From JACKII01 sp041687435 (GTDB lineage Bacteria > Pseudomonadota > Alphaproteobacteria > Bin95): a DNA stretch of 64,000 nt. The notes beneath the pieces are model-generated. The model was not told the origin of the DNA, did no database searches, and was given only the letters and a program-made list of their open reading frames with translations. Where the stretch lies: the NCBI GenBank assembly GCA_041687435.1, contig JAWLBX010000008.1:1-64000 (forward strand), written 5' to 3'. This document shows, in pieces, positions 1-8,856 of this stretch. Each line of letters begins with the position of its first letter. Position 1 is the first letter of the stretch. Made by a program: the position numbers and the translations under genes.

Positions 1-28
1 CGCGCGTTTCTCGATCGTAACGTGCCAT
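1..28 (-). CDS. 5' end of a truncated minus-strand gene
   Basis: Only nine codons lie in the window (MARYDRETR). They read leftward from an ATG whose complement is at 26-28. A strong Shine-Dalgarno, GAGGAGG, sits at the right distance upstream (complement of about 35-42), which is why I call a real start here. Nothing about function can be said from nine residues. Confidence 0.5.
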
Positions 29-42
29 GGGCAATCCTCCTC

Positions 43-650
43 AAGCACGCTTGAACCCGATTTGACCAGCTTTGGGAAACCCCGATGATCGCTAATGAGT
101 GTACGGCCTAATCTGCCCGAAAGTGCTAAAAACAGCGGAAACAGGGTTTTCAGACACCACAAACCGAGCGCTCACCCTGATACACGTGCCACAATGGCCA
201 GTCCTCTGGCCTAAATCGCCAGCACCCATGGTTAATGCGGGTGTCCAACTGCCGCCTGGCAAGCCCTGTTTGCGGTACCAAAATATGGCAATAGGTACAT
301 TCCGAGCCTGCCAGTGAACCTGTGCCGCACATACTATTTTGACGAATATTAACTTGGGTCCAAGGCGTGCAGGAACCAAGCGCCAAACCTGAACTGTGGA
401 AGGCGGCATTGGCGCCTGTTTTTTTGTCCATCGTGGGAGAAGTGCGGTGAGTTCGCAAACCGTAATCGGTTCGGATACAGGTAGTTTGCAAATTTTTCTT
501 AATATAACCTCGGAAAATAACCTATTTTTTGGTATTTGGTATTATAATACATGTTATAAATATTGGGAAAAATTCCAAATGTACTCCAAAATATTTCTAA
601 GGACAAAATCTAAGCAACGCGGATATTTTCAGCCCAACTGCAAGCAGAAA
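43..650. other. Long non-coding stretch with AT-rich core
   Basis: About 600 bases without a convincing gene. Open frames on both strands here have atypical residue composition and no usable ribosome-binding site. Bases 480-600 are much more AT-rich than the rest of the window. They include a TATAAT box at 543-548 that could be the -10 of a promoter for the HPF-like gene; I see no clear -35. A terminator-like hairpin lies at 401-425. Confidence 0.5.
401..425 (+). terminator. Rho-independent terminator-like hairpin
   Basis: The stem AGGCG / CGCCT (401-405 and 413-417) encloses a 7-base loop. It is followed by G and then seven Ts (419-425). The stem is short but the T run is right for the + strand. 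No protein gene ends just upstream, so if it is functional it would end a small RNA or a transcript from the 100-400 region. Confidence 0.35.
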
Positions 651-1055
651 TTGCACATTCAGATCAATGCCAACGAGAATGTAGAAGGTGGTGAAGGCCT
701 TTCCCCCCAGATTTCGGCTTCGATCCACAGTCGCCTGGACCGCTTCAGCCAGTATATCACCCGTATCGAAGTGCATCTCAGCGATGAGGATGGGAACAAA
801 TCCGGCTCCGATAAGCGTTGCCTCATCGAAGCACGCCTGGAGGGTCGTCAACCGGAAGTGACCAGCGAACGGGCCACCACCCTTGAAGGCGAATATTCAG
901 GCACGGCCAAAAAGATGCCGCGCGCTTTGAAGACGACCGTCGGCAGGCTCAATCATGTAAAGGGCACCGACAGCATTCGGACCGGAGATCGGTGGGAGAT
1001 CACTGCCGCCAGATACGCAAACCTACGAACCATGGAGGAATCAGATCATGGTTGA
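651..1055 (+). CDS. HPF/RaiA-like ribosome-associated protein
   Basis: Translation from the TTG at 651 gives 134 aa starting LHIQINANENVEGGEGL. The stretches ITRIEVHLSDEDG, DKRCLIEARLEGRQP and a basic C-terminal ALKTTVGRLNH match my memory of short ribosome-hibernation/RaiA-type (sigma-54 modulation) proteins. These bind the 30S subunit and silence ribosomes under stress. I chose TTG because the family starts right at the QIxI beta strand; an in-frame ATG at 579 would add 24 AT-rich-encoded residues with no family match. The last 25 or so residues run past the usual family end and overlap the next gene by 8 bases. The family call is from motif memory, not a search. Confidence 0.6.
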   Translation: MHIQINANENVEGGEGLSPQISASIHSRLDRFSQYITRIEVHLSDEDGNKSGSDKRCLIEARLEGRQPEVTSERATTLEGEYSGTAKKMPRALKTTVGRLNHVKGTDSIRTGDRWEITAARYANLRTMEESDHG

Positions 1056-1293
1056 GAAACAAGCAAAGACGCCAGCCCCGAAGAAGAGTCTCCAAAACAA
1101 GCACGATCTGGGGAAACCCGGAGACAATCTCGCAGACGGTTCACCGGAATCCGTTGCCGTTGATCGACCCGGCTTCGACCTGGGTGGTTCAACTGGCAAG
1201 ACGAGCGCGGGAACGGGCCTGGGGTTCGGCAAGGACGCGGCTGAAAACCGCCGTGATCGCAGCCTGCCGGGGCGGCGAGGGAAACGCACATAG
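1048..1293 (+). CDS. Small hypothetical hydrophilic protein
   Basis: This 81-aa, Lys/Gly/Asp-rich protein has no membrane segment and looks largely disordered (KTPAPKKS at the start, GRRGKR at the end). The ATG at 1048 is preceded by GGAGG at 1034-1038, a strong site. The start overlaps the end of the HPF-like gene, so the two are probably co-translated. No family recognised. The combination of small size, high charge and a neighbouring hibernation factor would fit a stress-induced protein, but that is inference. Confidence 0.5.
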   Translation: MVEKQAKTPAPKKSLQNKHDLGKPGDNLADGSPESVAVDRPGFDLGGSTGKTSAGTGLGFGKDAAENRRDRSLPGRRGKRT

Positions 1294-1457
1294 AGGACAG
1301 TCCGCTGACGAACCCTTTCTCGCTTCTTTCGCGTTCAAAGCGCGCCCCATTCTCAATCTAGCGCACCTCACTCCGAACGGTGCGCGCGCGACTCGCGCCC
1401 TGAAGTCCCCAAGAGGCGGCAGAGTTGCTTGAACGAGATCCATCGTTGAAGGCGATA

Positions 1458-2828
1458 ATGATGAATACCGATCTGTGGCTCATGCTCGCCCAGGGAATTT
1501 TGGTCCTTGTATTCATTTCGCTCGGCGTACGCGCCGGCGGCATGGCGATTGGGCTCTGGGGCGGTGTCGGAGTGCTGGTCTTGGTTACTGTCTTCGGTGT
1601 GGAACCGGGGGCCGTACCAATCTCAGCCATGCTGATCGTCCTCTCCGTGGTGGCAGCAGCAGGTGCTATGCAGGTTGCTGGCGGCGTCCGATATATGGTC
1701 CGCATCGCACAGAATATCATCCGCGCGAACCCGAAGCGGGTTACCTTCATCGCGCCATACGTCTCCTGGTTTTTTACGCTCGGTGCCGGAACCGGAAACG
1801 TCTACTACTCCTTGCTGCCGGTGATCTACGAAGTCGCCTATAATAATAAAGTTCGCCCCGAAAAACCGTTGGCGATTTCTCCAGTGGCCTCGCAGATGGG
1901 GATTACATCAAGCCCGGTATCGGCGGCTATGGCGATAATGGTCGGGCTGATGGCGCCGGTCGGCTTCAACATCATCGATATCCTCGCCATCGTGGTTCCC
2001 GCAACAATTGTTGCTATTTTCTGCGGCGCTCTGGTCATGACATTCGTCGGTAAGCCGCTCGAGGACGACGAGGATTACCAGCACCGTCTGGCGGCCGGCG
2101 AAATTTTGCCGCCAGACCCGGTCGAGGAGTCGCCGGAGGCGCTGAGCCCCGAAGCCCGCCGCTCGGCATGGGTCTTTATCGCCGGCGTTGTTGCGATCGT
2201 AATATTCGGCGTTTTTCCAGGCTTGCGGCCTTCCTATACAGATCCGGCAGGTGATGGGCAGACCATGGCCATGACCCAGTTGATCCAGGTTGTGATGTTT
2301 ACTGCCGCGATTGCGATCGTGTTATTGTGCAAGGCCTCTCCGAAACTGATTCCCCAATCGAAAATTTTTACCAGCGGGGTGATTTCCGTAATCGCGCTGT
2401 TTGGCGTCGCGTGGATGGCGAACACGTTTATCGGTGCCCACCGCGAAGCGATCATCACCGGGCTTGGCACCATGGCGGCTCAGTATCCGGTCGCCATCGC
2501 TTTTGCATTATTTGCTGTCGCAGCGCTAACCACCAGTCAGTCGAGCACGACGCTAGCCATCATCCCGATCGGGCTCACCCTCGGGATCCCGCCCCAGTAT
2601 CTGATTGCGATGTGGCCGGCGGTCATCGGCATCTATTTCTTCCCGGCCAACGGCAGCCAGATCGCCACCATCAACATCGATCAGACCGGAACCACGAAGA
2701 TCGGAAGGCTTGTTCTCAATCACAGTTTCTTCTTGCCCATGATCGTCTGTGCCGTTTCTGTGGTTGGGACCGGCCTCGCCATCGCCACGCTCCTATACGG
2801 TGCTGGCGGAGTCGGAGTGTCACCATGA
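1458..2828 (+). CDS. DcuA/DcuB-type C4-dicarboxylate transporter
   Basis: 456 aa, almost entirely hydrophobic with about ten to twelve membrane segments and one long acidic cytoplasmic loop (near residues 205-235). The N-terminal LVFISLGVRAGGMAIGLWGG and the SPVASQMGITSSPVSAA segment are hallmarks of the Dcu family, which exchanges aspartate, fumarate, malate and succinate across the inner membrane. The start is the ATG at 1458 (or 1461), behind GAAGG at 1448-1452; an upstream TTG at 1425 is less likely. The stop overlaps the next start (ATGA), so the two genes form an operon. The substrate is not decided by the sequence. Confidence 0.85.
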   Translation: MMNTDLWLMLAQGILVLVFISLGVRAGGMAIGLWGGVGVLVLVTVFGVEPGAVPISAMLIVLSVVAAAGAMQVAGGVRYMVRIAQNIIRANPKRVTFIAPYVSWFFTLGAGTGNVYYSLLPVIYEVAYNNKVRPEKPLAISPVASQMGITSSPVSAAMAIMVGLMAPVGFNIIDILAIVVPATIVAIFCGALVMTFVGKPLEDDEDYQHRLAAGEILPPDPVEESPEALSPEARRSAWVFIAGVVAIVIFGVFPGLRPSYTDPAGDGQTMAMTQLIQVVMFTAAIAIVLLCKASPKLIPQSKIFTSGVISVIALFGVAWMANTFIGAHREAIITGLGTMAAQYPVAIAFALFAVAALTTSQSSTTLAIIPIGLTLGIPPQYLIAMWPAVIGIYFFPANGSQIATINIDQTGTTKIGRLVLNHSFFLPMIVCAVSVVGTGLAIATLLYGAGGVGVSP

Positions 2829-4069
2829 GCGTAACCGATGGCTTCGAGCAGGACGGCCCTGGCCAACCGGTCTGGCTGCCGGCCGGGGCGCGTTTTGACT
2901 TCGACGATCTCGTGTTTTTCGCGCGCAAGAATCGTTCCGATTTCGCCGACGTCGCTGCCGATGTCGACCTTGTGCTCACCGGACCCCATGCGTCGGCGGC
3001 GTTGCCGCGAGAACTTGAGCCGTTTGTCGACCGGTCGCTGACCCAGCGACTCCAGTTCGACTATTCCGACATCACGACGGACTTGCTGGCGCGACGTTGG
3101 GCCGAGATCGATCCGCGGGTGGTTTATGTCCGCAACCCGGTGAGCCGCTTGATCTTCGACCAGAACCGGGCGCGACCGGACGATCCGGGGGCGGACCTGC
3201 GAGAGGCATTCGCCCGGATCACCCGCGCGCAGCCCGGAGAGTCGGTATCCTTCGCTGGCATCGACGCAATCCGCCCGGTTACCTTTGCGGGTAAGCCGGT
3301 GCTGGTCGAGCCAATGGATAGCGCTGGCTACGCAAAGGTAGTGGAAACCATCGTCACCTGTGCCGGACGGACATCCTGGTCCTATGGGGCCGCCCGTGAT
3401 CGCGTGCTTGAGACCGTGTACGAAAGGAAGGCCGCCGCTCTGCGCGACCTGCCTCTCGGTTCAATCGACCATGCAGCTTTTCACAGCGCGACCAATCTCC
3501 AGGTGCAATGTGTCCACGACACGATGAACTGTACCGCCCGCGACGACGGCGCGGTGGCCGAATACCGCCCGGTGTCGGCACAGCTTCCAGGCCTCGTCTC
3601 TCTCGCCAATCGGGGTGACCTTCGGGGCGAAGCGCGGGCGCCAGCGGAAGCCGGCCCATTGCCGGTGGAGAATGCACTAACCATGGCCCCATCCCGCCTG
3701 CGCAGCGTCGCGCGTGCGTTCCAGCTCGGTTTCGAGATCGACGAAGCACGGTGCATGGATGAGATTCGCCTGAACACGCCGTATCAGGGCGCTTGGGAAG
3801 TGCAGGCGATCGGCCGGCGCCTTCGCGACATGGCCCCGCGGACTGCAATCCGTCATCGTAGCGGCGGCGGGGTCCTTCATTTGGCGTTGGGCGCCTATCA
3901 GGCCGAGTATCTGCGCGAGACACTCTTGGGACCGCAAGCCCTTGCGCACATCCAAAGACCAGGATCCGATTGGCCCGCGCCGGACAACGCTCTGATCGAT
4001 ACCCTTGCGCAGAAGCTCAAGGCAAGCCAGGATTTGCTTCGCAACTGGGGTTTTTCACTCGCCCGCTGA
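2825..4069 (+). CDS. N-formylglutamate amidohydrolase family protein
   Basis: 414 aa, soluble. The N-terminal half has the family signature: LVLTGPHASAALP, the Asp-rich helix before it, FDYSDITTDLLA and VVYVRNPVSRLIFDQNR. Enzymes of this family hydrolyse N-formyl-L-glutamate to formate and glutamate, or related N-acyl amino acids. The C-terminal third (about residues 270-414) is longer than in HutG-type enzymes and I do not recognise it. No hut genes are nearby. Translational coupling to the Dcu-type carrier suggests uptake and deacylation of an acylated acidic amino acid, which is inference. Confidence 0.75.
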   Translation: MSVTDGFEQDGPGQPVWLPAGARFDFDDLVFFARKNRSDFADVAADVDLVLTGPHASAALPRELEPFVDRSLTQRLQFDYSDITTDLLARRWAEIDPRVVYVRNPVSRLIFDQNRARPDDPGADLREAFARITRAQPGESVSFAGIDAIRPVTFAGKPVLVEPMDSAGYAKVVETIVTCAGRTSWSYGAARDRVLETVYERKAAALRDLPLGSIDHAAFHSATNLQVQCVHDTMNCTARDDGAVAEYRPVSAQLPGLVSLANRGDLRGEARAPAEAGPLPVENALTMAPSRLRSVARAFQLGFEIDEARCMDEIRLNTPYQGAWEVQAIGRRLRDMAPRTAIRHRSGGGVLHLALGAYQAEYLRETLLGPQALAHIQRPGSDWPAPDNALIDTLAQKLKASQDLLRNWGFSLAR

Positions 4070-4164
4070 TGTTCGTGACGACCTAGGGCAGTTGAGACCA
4101 AATTGGCTTAAGCCAAGTGATAGCGGTCCTCAAAATCATCATTTGAGAAATCCATTCCTTTATC

Positions 4165-4887
4165 TCGACAGGTCCAGTACGGCGCCCGCAAGGTCTGGCA
4201 TGCGCTGCACCGGGAAGGGCACGACATTGCCCGCTGCACCGCCGAGCGATTGATGAAAGCGATGGGGCTGCAAGGCGTTGTGCACGGCAAGAAAGTCGTC
4301 ACCACCAATCCGGACACCTCCCAGCCCTGTCCCGACGACAAGGTCAACCGGACCTTCGCTGCCGAAATGCCGAACCAACTCTGGGTCTCGGACTTTACCT
4401 GCGTCTCGCCTGGCAGGGCGTTGTGTCCGTCGCTTTCGTCATCGACGTGTTCGCCAGGAAGGTCGTTGGCTGGTGAGTGTCTACCTCGATGACCACAGCC
4501 TTCGTGCTGGACACCCTGAACCAAGCCATCTGTCAGCGGGCGCCATCGCGCGCCGACGGCCTATCCATCATTCAGACCGCGGCCAGCCAGTACCTGGCGA
4601 TCAAGGACACCGAACGCCTGGCCGACGCCGGCATCGACCCGTCGGTCGGCAGCGTCGGCGACTGGGACGACAACGCTCTGGCCGAAAGCATCATCGGCCT
4701 GTTCAAAACCGAGGTCATCAAGTTCCTGGGGCCCTGGAAGTCCGTGGCCCTGGTCGAGTGGGAAACCCTGAAATGGGTCGCCAGGTACAACGCTGAACGC
4801 CTGCACAGCGTCATCGGATACAGCACCCCCAAGAAGCGGGGGGACACCTTCTATGCAACCCTGAACCCCCATGCTAAAGCCGCCTGA
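4165..4887 (+). pseudogene. Decayed IS3-family transposase (OrfB) remnant
   Basis: The sequence begins abruptly at VQYGARKVWHAL, in the middle of OrfB; OrfA and the N-terminal part are missing. It continues through LWVSDFTCVS. One base is then missing near 4409 (the expected Y-V-S-T-W-Q-G reading continues in another frame). A TGA interrupts at about 4480. A short pair of compensating indels occurs near 4561-4592, and the sequence ends with VGDWDDNALAESIIGLFKTEV and ARYNAERLHSVIGY, the D-E part of the DDE catalytic core. It therefore cannot be active. It is probably the right half of an IS3-group element left after a deletion. Confidence 0.85.
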
Positions 4888-4904
4888 CTCTTGAGCTTCA
4901 TGCT

Positions 4905-4928
4905 CTCCGGCAAACCCGGGGCGGTTCA
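4905..4928 (+). repeat. Right terminal inverted repeat of the IS3 remnant
   Basis: Read on the minus strand this is TGAACCGCCCCGGGTTTGCC, a typical IS3-family end, 18 bases past the transposase stop. No matching left end exists between 4070 and 4165, so the element is truncated on that side. The terminal TGA is also the stop codon of the DUF2254 gene. Confidence 0.7.
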
Positions 4929-6290
4929 GTCGACGGGAGCGTCACGCAGACTGCCGGTACGGCGGCGGGTAAGCGCCGCCTTGTTCAGTTCGGCATCGAT
5001 TTCATTATGTGCGGCCGACTCACTGAGAAGCTCCTTAGCCGAAGTCGCTAGCCGGTGCATCTGTTCGACGCATGCATCGGCCATGGCTGGACGCGAACCG
5101 ACCATGGCAAGATCTGCGAGGATGCCCAGGGCGTGCAGCGTCACAGTCCGGTCGCCAGCAACATACTGCCGCATTCTGTCAAAGGATCGGTTCAACATGT
5201 CTTCAAAGGTAACGCGCCGATAGAGTACCGGATCGTCGCTCTTTGCTGGTTGCACCGGAGATCGCCTCGCGAATTCAACAAGACCAGAGCGCAACCAGTT
5301 GAGGCACAGCATGGCTGTATAGGGGTCGTTAATACCGGAAGAGAGGGCGCGCCCGAGCACCTCCACAAGCTGATCGGATAAAAAGAGGACATCCTGAACA
5401 TCCGTCCTGTTGGCACCTTGCGTATAGCAAGCGCGCATACGCTGCGCGATCGGCCCATCGCCACTCCTCACGGGCCGCGCGCTCATGATGGTCTTGCCAC
5501 TCACGACAAAGTCTCCGGGAGCCCGGTGCAGGATGATCTGAATCTTTTTTTCACGTGCGAGATCAGCGAGACTCTCCAGGTCGATCTGCTGAAGGTACCC
5601 TGATGCCTGTGCGCAAACGATTGCCCCACTTTCATCCTGCGGCTCGCTGAACCATGGCTCGACATCGATGGCGTCCATCTCTTCCCGTCCACGCCGATCT
5701 TCTTCGTCCAACATCAGCCGGACCGAGCGATTCAGCTTGTCGCCGATCTTCGCAGTCAGATTCATGATATTGATGGATTCAGGTATGTGATGAATGTAGG
5801 CGATTAGTGCGCCGACGGCTGCGAGTGTCAGTACCAGCGCCAGTAAAACAGAAAGCTGGGGAACGAAAGCTTCGATCATCGTTCCTGACATTTCGACTTG
5901 TGCGTGCACTGTACTGAGAACGGTGATGCAGTAGATAAAGGTCGCGACGAATACTCCAAGGACGACCTGGTTTGTCCTGTCGCCCATGAAATTGCCGATG
6001 AGACGGGGCCCGTAGTTCGAACTCGCAAACGAGACTGCGACAATTGTGACCGAAAACGCGACACCTGCGACGCCGAGTGTCGCGCCGGCGAGCGTCGTGA
6101 GGATCGCGCGTGCGCCCTCGACTTGGGTACCGCGGATAAAACCCACGGACTTAATCCATTCCGAGCCCAGCCGTGAGTCGAGGTACGGTAGGAGGAAACC
6201 AAGGATCACCGCACCAAGCGTCATTACGCTTGGCCAAAACCAGTAGTTCTGTCGGAGGTTGGTGATCCTGCGAAAAATGAAATTATGCAT
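4926..6290 (-). CDS. DUF2254 family inner-membrane protein
   Basis: 454 aa. Four hydrophobic segments lie in the first 170 residues (near 20-38, 63-90, 107-125 and 143-165), followed by a long soluble part. TLAGATLGVAGVAFSVTIVAVS and SSNYGPRLI are the DUF2254 signature. The C-terminal domain has the conserved LSSGINDPYTA-type motif. Function is unknown in the family; a channel or stress role is guessed. The stop codon is the first triplet of the IS3 terminal repeat, so the last residues before it may not be the ancestral C-terminus. The ATG lies 3 bases after a 24-codon ORF, and both sit downstream of an EcfG-type promoter. Confidence 0.85.
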   Translation of the reverse strand: MHNFIFRRITNLRQNYWFWPSVMTLGAVILGFLLPYLDSRLGSEWIKSVGFIRGTQVEGARAILTTLAGATLGVAGVAFSVTIVAVSFASSNYGPRLIGNFMGDRTNQVVLGVFVATFIYCITVLSTVHAQVEMSGTMIEAFVPQLSVLLALVLTLAAVGALIAYIHHIPESINIMNLTAKIGDKLNRSVRLMLDEEDRRGREEMDAIDVEPWFSEPQDESGAIVCAQASGYLQQIDLESLADLAREKKIQIILHRAPGDFVVSGKTIMSARPVRSGDGPIAQRMRACYTQGANRTDVQDVLFLSDQLVEVLGRALSSGINDPYTAMLCLNWLRSGLVEFARRSPVQPAKSDDPVLYRRVTFEDMLNRSFDRMRQYVAGDRTVTLHALGILADLAMVGSRPAMADACVEQMHRLATSAKELLSESAAHNEIDAELNKAALTRRRTGSLRDAPVD

Positions 6291-6293
6291 CGA

Positions 6294-6368
6294 CTATGCC
6301 GGACAATAGAATGCCTTATATGCACCGCCAACCGTGATTCCGTGTAGCGCATTTGTTGGATGTCTCAT
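6294..6368 (-). CDS. 24-residue small ORF coupled to DUF2254 gene
   Basis: An ATG (complement 6366-6368) follows AAGGAG with ideal spacing. It opens a 24-codon frame that starts MRHPTNALHGITVG and ends AFYCPA. The stop is 3 bases before the DUF2254 start, the spacing expected for translational coupling. It is too short for a family call. It may be a leader peptide that delivers ribosomes to DUF2254, or a genuine small protein. Confidence 0.45.
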   Translation of the reverse strand: MRHPTNALHGITVGGAYKAFYCPA

Positions 6369-6513
6369 GGAATTCTCCTTGATTCCGGATACCGGGATAT
6401 CTGGCAAAAGAAACCCCAAACAGCGTCGTAACCGGAGTTTGGATGTTTGCTGAGAAGCCTTTCGCACCCGCGCCGGGCACGTCCGTTTCAACCAACAGAG
6501 GTCACATAAAAAG

Positions 6514-6539
6514 AACGCTTGCCGGGGGGACTGCGTTCC
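6514..6539 (-). promoter_or_regulatory. EcfG-type (general stress) promoter before small ORF/DUF2254
   Basis: On the minus strand GGAAC (complement 6535-6539) is followed after exactly 17 bases by CGTT (complement 6514-6517). This is the full consensus for the alphaproteobacterial EcfG sigma factor. It would give a leader of about 140 bases before the small ORF and DUF2254. Apart from this site I see nothing in the 331-base gap 6369-6699. Confidence 0.65.
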
Positions 6540-6699
6540 AGGGTGATCCGAACTCGGAACGATTGACCCGGGAGGAACCAGATCATTCGAGCTGACGCAT
6601 CGGGCCCCTTGCTGTCGGTAAAGGATCCCGCCACGCGTCCCCGGGCTAGGCGTGACCCGCGGCTGAGAACGGGTGGAGGGACGAAAATACAAGGGCAGA

Positions 6700-8766
6700 T
6701 CAGGCAAGATCGCGGATCGTCGGCTCGCGATGCCAATATCGGCGCTTCGCGGCGGCGACAAAGCCGTCATTCGGCACGACACCGTTATCGGCCGCGATGT
6801 TGCAGTAATCTAGCAATGCCTTCGAGCCCTGGCAATGACCGATGGCTTTTAGATGCGCATGGGCGTCGCTGACCCAGGTGCAGGCGGCAGCATCCATTTT
6901 CAGCTTTTCCACTTGATCGGGCATCAGCACCATTGCGACCGCATCGAACAGGACCGAGGGCGAGCCGGCCAGCTGGCCATCCGCCGCCAGGGTGCCGCCC
7001 TTGACCGTCAGTGGGCCGATCTTGGGCGCGATCAGCGCCACGCTGCCGCCCTCGGCTTCCACCTCGGCCTTGATCTTGTCGATGGCGGCCTTGTCCGAGC
7101 CTTCTGCAAAGAGAATGCCGACCTTGCGGCCCTTCAGCGTCTCGACCCAGTTCTTCTGGATTGATAACGCATCCGACGGATCCAGTTCCAACGGTTCGCG
7201 GAAGGGCCGGGCCGCCGCCGGCAGTTCAACCCCCAGAGCATCGGCCACGCGCTGACCCAGTTCCGGCGCGATATTCTGGATCACCGCCAGCACCCGCGAG
7301 CGCACATGCGGCAGCGAGACCTTAGACAGTTCGAAGGTGATGGCGCTGGCGATATGCGCCCGCTCATTGTCGGTCTGCGAGTTCCAGAATAGGCGCGGCT
7401 GGCTGTAGTGATCGCCAAAGGTTTCATCCCGCTCGCGCAGCTTCCGCGAGGCATCATTGCCCAACTCCTCGTTGGCCTCGTGCGTGTGGAACACGGTACC
7501 GGTCTCGCGGGGCCCCGCATCCTCGCCGGCCTCGGCCAGACTGTTCGGCTCGTAGTTCGTACGGCCTTTCGGCACCAGCACCTGCATCAGCCCGTCGCGC
7601 TGCATGTTGGCAAAGGGGCATTTCGGCGCGTTGATCGGGATCTGGTGGAAGTTCGTGGTTCCCAGCCGCGATTTCTGCGTGTCGAGATAGGAAAACAGCC
7701 GCCCTTGCAGCAGCGGATCATTGGTAAAGTCGATCCCCGGCACGACGTTCGACGGAAGGAAGGCGGCCTGCTCCACCTCCGCAAAGAAGTTGTCGGGGTT
7801 GCGGTCCAGGACCATGCGGCCGACGACGCGCAGGGGCGCCAGTTCCTCTGGCACGATCTTGGTCGCATCGAGTACGGAATAGGGCAGGCTCTCGGCCAGT
7901 TCTTCGCTGATCACCTGAATGGCCAGATCCCATTCGGGGTAGTCCCCAGCCTCGATCGACTCCCACAGATCACGGCGGTGGAAATCGTTGTCGGCGCCCT
8001 GCAGCTTGGCGCTTTCGTCCCAGACCAGCGATTGCACGCCAAGGCGCGGCTTCCAGTGGAACTTGACGAAGGTCGATGCGCCCTTGGCATTTACCAGCCG
8101 GAAGGTGTGGACGCCGAACCCCTGCATCATCCGCAGGCTGCGTGGGATGGCGCGGTCGGACATCGCCCAGATCATGGTGTGCATGGTCTCCGGCATCAGC
8201 GAGATGAAATCCCAGAAGGTGTCATGGGCGCTCGCTGCCTGTGGAAAGCCGCGGTCGGCCTCCATCTTCACCGAATGGATCAGATCGGGGAACTTGATCG
8301 CGTCCTGGATGAAGAAGACCGGAATGTTGTTGCCGACCAAGTCCCAGTTACCGGCCTCGGTATAGAACTTCACGGCGAAGCCGCGCACGTCGCGCGGCGT
8401 ATCCACACTGCCGGCTCCCCCTGCGACCGTGGAAAGGCGGGTGAAAACCGGGGTCTTCTTGCCCGCTTCAGAGAACAACCCGGCCATGCTCAGATCCGGA
8501 ATCGGATCGGTGCATTCGAAAAAACCGTGCGCAGCCGAACCGCGGGCATGGACGATGCGTTCGGGGATACGCTCGTGGTCGAAGTGAAAGATTTTCTCGC
8601 GCAGAACGAAATCTTCGAGAAGCGTCGGCCCAAGCCGCCCGGCCTTCAGGCTGTTCTGGTTGTCGGCGACCGGAACCCCATGGTTCGTGGTCAAGCGCAC
8701 GCCGCCGTCCCCTACTGTCTGGTGTGGCTCACCGGCATTGCCTTCGGATTTGGACTTCTTACTCAT
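6700..8766 (-). CDS. katE: Large-subunit clade 2 catalase (KatE/HPII type)
   Basis: 688 aa. This cytoplasmic haem enzyme converts hydrogen peroxide to water and oxygen. The catalytic His73 (RIVHARGSAAHG), Asn146 (DLVGNNIPVFF) and haem-ligand Tyr360 (RLFSYLDTQKSRLG) are all present. After the core comes a C-terminal domain of about 140 residues (from RKVGILFAEGSD, near 548) with the DJ-1/PfpI-like fold seen only in large catalases, so the length is normal for the clade. The ATG has GGGAG upstream. An EcfG-type promoter lies 65-90 bases before the start, consistent with stationary-phase or general-stress control. Confidence 0.95.
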   Translation of the reverse strand: MSKKSKSEGNAGEPHQTVGDGGVRLTTNHGVPVADNQNSLKAGRLGPTLLEDFVLREKIFHFDHERIPERIVHARGSAAHGFFECTDPIPDLSMAGLFSEAGKKTPVFTRLSTVAGGAGSVDTPRDVRGFAVKFYTEAGNWDLVGNNIPVFFIQDAIKFPDLIHSVKMEADRGFPQAASAHDTFWDFISLMPETMHTMIWAMSDRAIPRSLRMMQGFGVHTFRLVNAKGASTFVKFHWKPRLGVQSLVWDESAKLQGADNDFHRRDLWESIEAGDYPEWDLAIQVISEELAESLPYSVLDATKIVPEELAPLRVVGRMVLDRNPDNFFAEVEQAAFLPSNVVPGIDFTNDPLLQGRLFSYLDTQKSRLGTTNFHQIPINAPKCPFANMQRDGLMQVLVPKGRTNYEPNSLAEAGEDAGPRETGTVFHTHEANEELGNDASRKLRERDETFGDHYSQPRLFWNSQTDNERAHIASAITFELSKVSLPHVRSRVLAVIQNIAPELGQRVADALGVELPAAARPFREPLELDPSDALSIQKNWVETLKGRKVGILFAEGSDKAAIDKIKAEVEAEGGSVALIAPKIGPLTVKGGTLAADGQLAGSPSVLFDAVAMVLMPDQVEKLKMDAAACTWVSDAHAHLKAIGHCQGSKALLDYCNIAADNGVVPNDGFVAAAKRRYWHREPTIRDLA

Positions 8767-8830
8767 CGGAACTCTCCCACCTGATCGAACGTCTCGCCGA
8801 GCGCACCACGCCAGCCCGTTCTCTCAGATC

Positions 8831-8856
8831 AACGCGGCGTTGAAGGGAAAGGTTCC
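8831..8856 (-). promoter_or_regulatory. EcfG-type promoter of katE
   Basis: On the minus strand GGAAC (complement 8852-8856) is separated by 17 bases from CGTT (complement 8831-8834), a full match to the EcfG consensus. The predicted transcript would start near 8824, leaving about 60 bases of leader before the catalase ATG. Confidence 0.7.

Noticed and set aside
99..491. Open frames on both strands near the left edge (72, 105 and 113 codons)
   Set aside because: They overlap each other, have Cys/Trp/Pro-heavy composition unlike the window's genes and no ribosome-binding sites.
793..819. A fourth EcfG-like site, GGAAC-N18-CGTT, on the + strand
   Set aside because: The spacer is 18 rather than 16-17 bases and the site lies inside the HPF-like coding sequence, so I treat it as chance.
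4103..4116. A perfect 14-base palindrome TTGGCTTAAGCCAA before the IS remnant
   Set aside because: Short, no T run, no matching copy in the window; not enough to call an operator, terminator or element end.
7408..8784. A 458-codon + strand frame opposite katE, and similar long antisense frames elsewhere
   Set aside because: They mirror strongly coding minus-strand genes in high-GC DNA; the residues have no domain character.
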